DNA of 8,524 bases from the NCBI GenBank assembly GCA_905216095.1, contig CAJMSQ010000041.1, positions 1 to 8,524 on the forward strand, written 5' to 3'. The notes beneath the pieces are model-generated. The model saw only the letters and a list, made by a program, of their open reading frames with translations. It had not been told where the DNA came from and ran no database searches. The DNA is from an uncultured bacterium. Its GTDB lineage: Bacteria; Bacteroidota; Bacteroidia; Bacteroidales; Bacteroidaceae. Both the position numbers and the translations under genes were made by a program. Position 1 is the stretch's first letter. Every line of letters begins with the position of its first letter. This document shows positions 6,605 to 8,524 of the stretch, one piece after another.

Positions 6605-7621
6605 ATGAAACTCGTAGAACAACTCATCGCCCGCGCGAAAGCGGACAAGCAACGCATCGTGCTGCCCGAGGGCACGGAAGAACGAACCCTCAAGGCCGCC
6701 AACCAAATCCTGACCGACGGAGTGGCCGACCTCATCCTGCTCGGCAATCCCGACGAGATCATGGCCGAAGCCAAGGAATTCGGACTCGGCAACATAGGCA
6801 AAGCCACCATCATCAACCCGACCGACCATCCTAAGAAGGAGGAATACGCGCAACTGCTCTGCGAACTGCGCAAAAAGAAGGGCATGACCATCGAACAGGC
6901 CCGCGAACTGGTAGAGAATCCCCTTTACCTGGGCTGCCTCATCATCAAGAGCGGCGACGCGGACGGACAGTTGGCCGGCGCACGCAACACGACAGGCGAC
7001 GTGCTCCGCCCGGCACTCCAGATTATCAAGACCAGTCCGGGCATCACATGCGTAAGCGGCGCCATGTTGCTGCTGACCATCGCGCCCGAGTGTGGTGACA
7101 ACGGCGTGCTCGTCATGGGCGACGTGGCGGTCACCCCCGTGCCCGACGCCAACCAGCTGGCACAGATTGCCGTCTGCACGGCACGCACGGCCAAGGCCGT
7201 GGCCGGCATCGACCCGCGCGTGGCCATGTTGTCCTTCTCCACCAAGGGCTCGGCCAAACACGAAGTGGTGGACAAAGTCGTGGAAGCCTTCCGGCTGGCC
7301 AAGGAGATGGACCCCGAAATGGTCATCGACGGCGAACTGCAGGCCGACGCCGCGCTCGTGCCCTCCGTCGGCAACAGCAAAGCGCCGGGAAGCCCCATAG
7401 CCGGACACGCCAACGTGCTGGTGGTGCCCAGCCTCGAAGTCGGCAACATCGGCTACAAGCTCGTGCAGCGTCTCGGCCATGCCACGGCCGTAGGCCCCAT
7501 CCTCCAGGGCATTGCCCGGCCGGTGAATGACCTCTCGCGCGGATGTTCCATCGAGGATGTCTACATGATGGTGGCCATCACCGCCAACCAGGCCATCGCA
7601 GCCAAGGAACTGGAAAAATAA
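6605..7621 (+). CDS. pta: Phosphate acetyltransferase (short form)
   Basis: This cytoplasmic enzyme interconverts acetyl-CoA and acetyl phosphate, normally with acetate kinase in acetate production. The 338-residue protein is the short, single-domain class without the N-terminal P-loop/DRTGG domains of the E. coli enzyme. Family blocks include IVLPEGTEERTLKAA near the start, MLSFSTKGSAKHEVVDKV, DGELQADAALVP, GSPIAGHANVLVVPSLEVGNIGYKL and GPILQGIARPVNDLSRG. I chose the ATG at 6605; the open frame extends upstream to 6527, but those 26 residues (NSFYYFCSAKNNTTK type) overlap the promoter and look non-coding. A TACTTTTG box lies 37 nt upstream. No acetate kinase gene follows: a strong terminator comes about 60 nt after the stop. 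Confidence 0.96.
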   Translation: MKLVEQLIARAKADKQRIVLPEGTEERTLKAANQILTDGVADLILLGNPDEIMAEAKEFGLGNIGKATIINPTDHPKKEEYAQLLCELRKKKGMTIEQARELVENPLYLGCLIIKSGDADGQLAGARNTTGDVLRPALQIIKTSPGITCVSGAMLLLTIAPECGDNGVLVMGDVAVTPVPDANQLAQIAVCTARTAKAVAGIDPRVAMLSFSTKGSAKHEVVDKVVEAFRLAKEMDPEMVIDGELQADAALVPSVGNSKAPGSPIAGHANVLVVPSLEVGNIGYKLVQRLGHATAVGPILQGIARPVNDLSRGCSIEDVYMMVAITANQAIAAKELEK

Positions 7622-7679
7622 AACCGGCGGAACGGACGGCGGAAAGCATCCGGCGTTCCTCCGGCACCGACATCACACC

Positions 7680-7722
7680 AAGCGGAATGCCGATGGTTCA
7701 TATCATCGGCATTCCGCTTTTT
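7680..7722 (+). terminator. Strong intrinsic terminator of pta
   Basis: A perfect 16-bp stem pairs 7680-7695 (AAGCGGAATGCCGATG) with 7704-7719 around an 8-nt loop, and a five-T run spans 7718-7722. It lies 58 nt after the pta stop and should end pta as a single-gene transcript. Confidence 0.9.
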
Positions 7723-7792
7723 CCGACCCTGCGCGACACGAATCCGAAGGACTGCTGTTTTAACAATTGGGCCGTAACAAATTTAACATTTC

Positions 7793-7823
7793 TTGCTTTC
7801 GGCCGAAAAATGTCGTATCTTTG
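7793..7823 (+). promoter_or_regulatory. Bacteroidetes-type promoter in repeat copy 2
   Basis: TTGC (7793-7796, preceded by TTC) and TATCTTTG (7816-7823) are separated by exactly 19 nt. The expected start near 7829 lies only about 10 nt before a terminator hairpin. Confidence 0.65.
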
Positions 7824-7837
7824 TGATAAGGAAAAGG

Positions 7838-7864
7838 AAGGGACGGCCGCGGCCGCCCTTTTTT
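7838..7864 (+). terminator. Intrinsic terminator in repeat copy 2
   Basis: AAGGG-A-CGGC (7838-7847) pairs with GCCG-C-CCTT (7852-7860) around a 4-nt loop and is followed by T's through 7864. The stem is very GC-rich. With the promoter just upstream it predicts a transcript of about 35-40 nt unless polymerase reads through. Confidence 0.65.
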
Positions 7865-7948
7865 CGTATTTGTAGGCCCGTTTCGGGGAGAAATTGTCCC
7901 TATGATGGAATTTCGTACAAGCCATATATGAAGACAGTGATGGAGTAT

Positions 7949-8071
7949 TTAAGTAACATCGGCATTTTGCCTTTTCACTTTCACCTCGTAGGGGAGATTC
8001 TGCTGTGCCATGAATCTTTGTTTAGCTTCTTTCTTTCGTTTTTTGTATTCTTGTAAACTGTCATTATCCAT
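7949..8071 (-). pseudogene. Truncated N-terminus of a phage-type PAPS-reductase-like protein
   Basis: This short reading frame codes for 40 residues starting MDNDSLQEYKKRKKEAKQRF. A Shine-Dalgarno (AAAAGGAAAAA) lies about 8 nt before the ATG. The charged helical start followed by QQNLPYEVKVKR is what I recall from the N-termini of phosphoadenosine-phosphosulfate-reductase-family proteins in clostridial phages and integrative elements, where several hundred residues follow. Here the family-like sequence stops after about residue 34, and QNADVT then leads to a stop. The loss of homology near 7970 coincides with the change from AT-richer to GC-richer DNA. I infer a gene broken by a rearrangement, or a contig junction. 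It follows the 97-aa gene on the same strand by 28 bp. The family name is from memory and moderately uncertain; the reading frame itself is clear. Confidence 0.5.
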
Positions 8072-8099
8072 AAATATTTTTCCTTTTCGTTACTGCAGT

Positions 8100-8393
8100 T
8101 TATATTTGCTGGATCCCTTTCTGGATCCAGCGGTGATTTTCCTGTTGATCTGCTGCCCTTGGCAGCGGATGCACTATTCTTGCATATATTTCGTTTGCCA
8201 TCACCTCCGGATGACGGTTTTCATACGCCTGCCTTGCCGTTACACTTGCTTCGCAGGCGTGCTGATATTTACTCCATAAAATCAGCTTGTTCAAATACTT
8301 ACCATCCTCTTTGATCGTCCCGTTGTATTCGCAGTCCGGGCGATCACAATGAAAGCAGTCCGGCCACTTGCAGTCTGTTAATTTTCTGCTCAT
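8100..8393 (-). CDS. Small Cys-motif protein of clostridial mobile-element type, unknown function
   Basis: This 97-residue protein starts at the ATG at 8393, chosen because GAAGAAAAGGTGATCAC gives a strong Shine-Dalgarno 7 nt before it. The reading frame is open further upstream to 8468, but that part overlaps the end of the preceding gene. A cluster C8-x4-C13-x2-C16-x4-C21 (CKWPDCFHCDRPDC) looks like a metal-binding knuckle. A helical, Lys/Ala/Glu-rich remainder follows, ending WIQKGIQQI. I do not recognise a named family. The strong ribosome site, lower GC and small size suggest a Firmicutes phage or conjugative element. Its start is 4 nt past the stop of the upstream fragment, and the truncated gene follows it. 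Confidence 0.65.
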   Translation of the reverse strand: MSRKLTDCKWPDCFHCDRPDCEYNGTIKEDGKYLNKLILWSKYQHACEASVTARQAYENRHPEVMANEIYARIVHPLPRAADQQENHRWIQKGIQQI

Positions 8394-8397
8394 GTGA

Positions 8398-8524
8398 TCA
8401 CCTTTTCTTCCTGCTGCCGTCCATATTGTAGTCAGAACGACTTTTGTAAAAGCTGCATTGTTCCTCACAACTGCAATAAAGTTTCTTCAATGCTCTGCAT
8501 CGACTCTGGATCGGCTTGTTGCTC
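8398..8524 (-). CDS. Small Cys-rich protein, C-terminal 41 residues (5' end outside window)
   Basis: On the minus strand a frame runs from the window edge to a TGA at 8400-8398 and gives 41 residues: SNKPIQSRC, then RALKKLYCSCEEQCSFYKS, ending DGSRKKR. Cys residues at 9, 17, 19 and 23 (C-x7-C-x-C-x3-C) and the C-x-FYK ending resemble small zinc-binding proteins encoded near phage genes in clostridia; this is from memory and no family name is certain. The stop is 4 nt before the start of the 97-aa gene, a tight spacing that supports a shared operon and supports this frame over the two others open here. Confidence 0.5.
   Translation of the reverse strand, partial: SNKPIQSRCRALKKLYCSCEEQCSFYKSRSDYNMDGSRKKR

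Larger units (their letters stand above)
7758..7868 (+). repeat. Promoter-terminator repeat, copy 2 (rightward)
   Basis: This is the second copy of the element at 1262-1370, in opposite orientation. The core from TTCTTGCTTTCGG through the hairpin and T-run is conserved with a few substitutions, mostly in the spacer between the -33 and -7 boxes and in the hairpin loop. The two copies form a ~110-bp inverted pair enclosing dacA through pta. Confidence 0.85.
7970..8524 (-). mobile_element. Foreign (Firmicutes-like) segment, probable prophage or integrative-element fragment
   Basis: From about 7970 to the window end the GC content drops to about 44% (hand count of 8041-8520), while the core genes run near 60%. 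Three small minus-strand genes are tightly packed with strong Shine-Dalgarno sites, unlike the rest of the window. Their products look like small accessory proteins of clostridial phages or conjugative elements. The left edge is inferred from where the 40-aa frame loses family resemblance; the right edge is outside the window. No integrase, att site or transposase is visible. Confidence 0.45.

Noticed and set aside
5890..6834. 314-residue plus-strand open frame spanning pssA, the DUF4834-like gene and the start of pta
   Set aside because: It overlaps three better-supported genes and is Pro/Arg/Ser-rich, typical of an out-of-frame read.
6521..7480. 319-residue minus-strand open frame opposite pta
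   Set aside because: Gly/His/Val-rich shadow of a complete pta.
8108..8131. 9-bp perfect inverted repeat GCTGGATCC/GGATCCAGC as a terminator
   Set aside because: It lies within the last codons of the 97-aa gene (a WIQ/GIQ repeat) and has no T-run on either strand.
1..8524. CRISPR array, tRNA or rRNA genes
   Set aside because: No regularly spaced direct repeats and no tRNA or rRNA signatures were seen on either strand.

Overview
The window looks like a GC-rich chromosome segment from a Bacteroidales bacterium (phylum Bacteroidota). The evidence is the series of TAnnTTTG -7 boxes, several with a TTG-type -33 element exactly 19 nt upstream, which is the Bacteroidetes primary sigma-factor promoter form. 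The start codons mostly lack strong Shine-Dalgarno sequences. The gene content also fits: an outer-membrane beta-barrel C-terminus typical of the phylum, a DUF4834-like protein, folP next to dacA, and psd next to pssA. The genus cannot be fixed from sequence alone. The last ~550 bp differ: about 44% GC by my hand count of 8041-8520, strong Shine-Dalgarno sites and small clostridial-looking genes.

Layout. Positions 1-1051 (+) hold the end of an outer-membrane beta-barrel gene, overlapped by a family 2 glycosyltransferase gene. Positions 1052-1405 have no gene but are structured: a nested hairpin, a perfect 17-bp inverted repeat, and a ~109-bp repeat with a promoter followed at once by a terminator. 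On the minus strand folP (dihydropteroate synthase) and dacA (diadenylate cyclase) form a tight pair read leftward from 3042 to 1406. Diverging from folP, murF (last cytoplasmic step of peptidoglycan precursor synthesis) is read rightward. Next comes psd-pssA-DUF4834, a phosphatidylethanolamine operon with its own promoter. It is followed by pta (phosphate acetyltransferase), which has its own promoter, a possible operator and a very strong terminator. A second copy of the promoter-terminator repeat follows in opposite orientation at 7758-7868.

At about 7970 the sequence changes character. To the right, on the minus strand, are three small genes: a Cys-rich C-terminal fragment, a 97-aa Cys-motif protein, and a 40-aa reading frame that looks like the start of a phage-type PAPS-reductase-like protein cut off after about 34 residues. 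This is either a mobile-element fragment inserted in the Bacteroidales chromosome or an assembly chimera.

The core genes are housekeeping: envelope building (murF, psd, pssA, the glycosyltransferase), folate synthesis, c-di-AMP signalling and acetyl-phosphate metabolism. The less ordinary material is the pair of inverted promoter-terminator repeats, the 1171-1222 palindrome and the junction near 7970.
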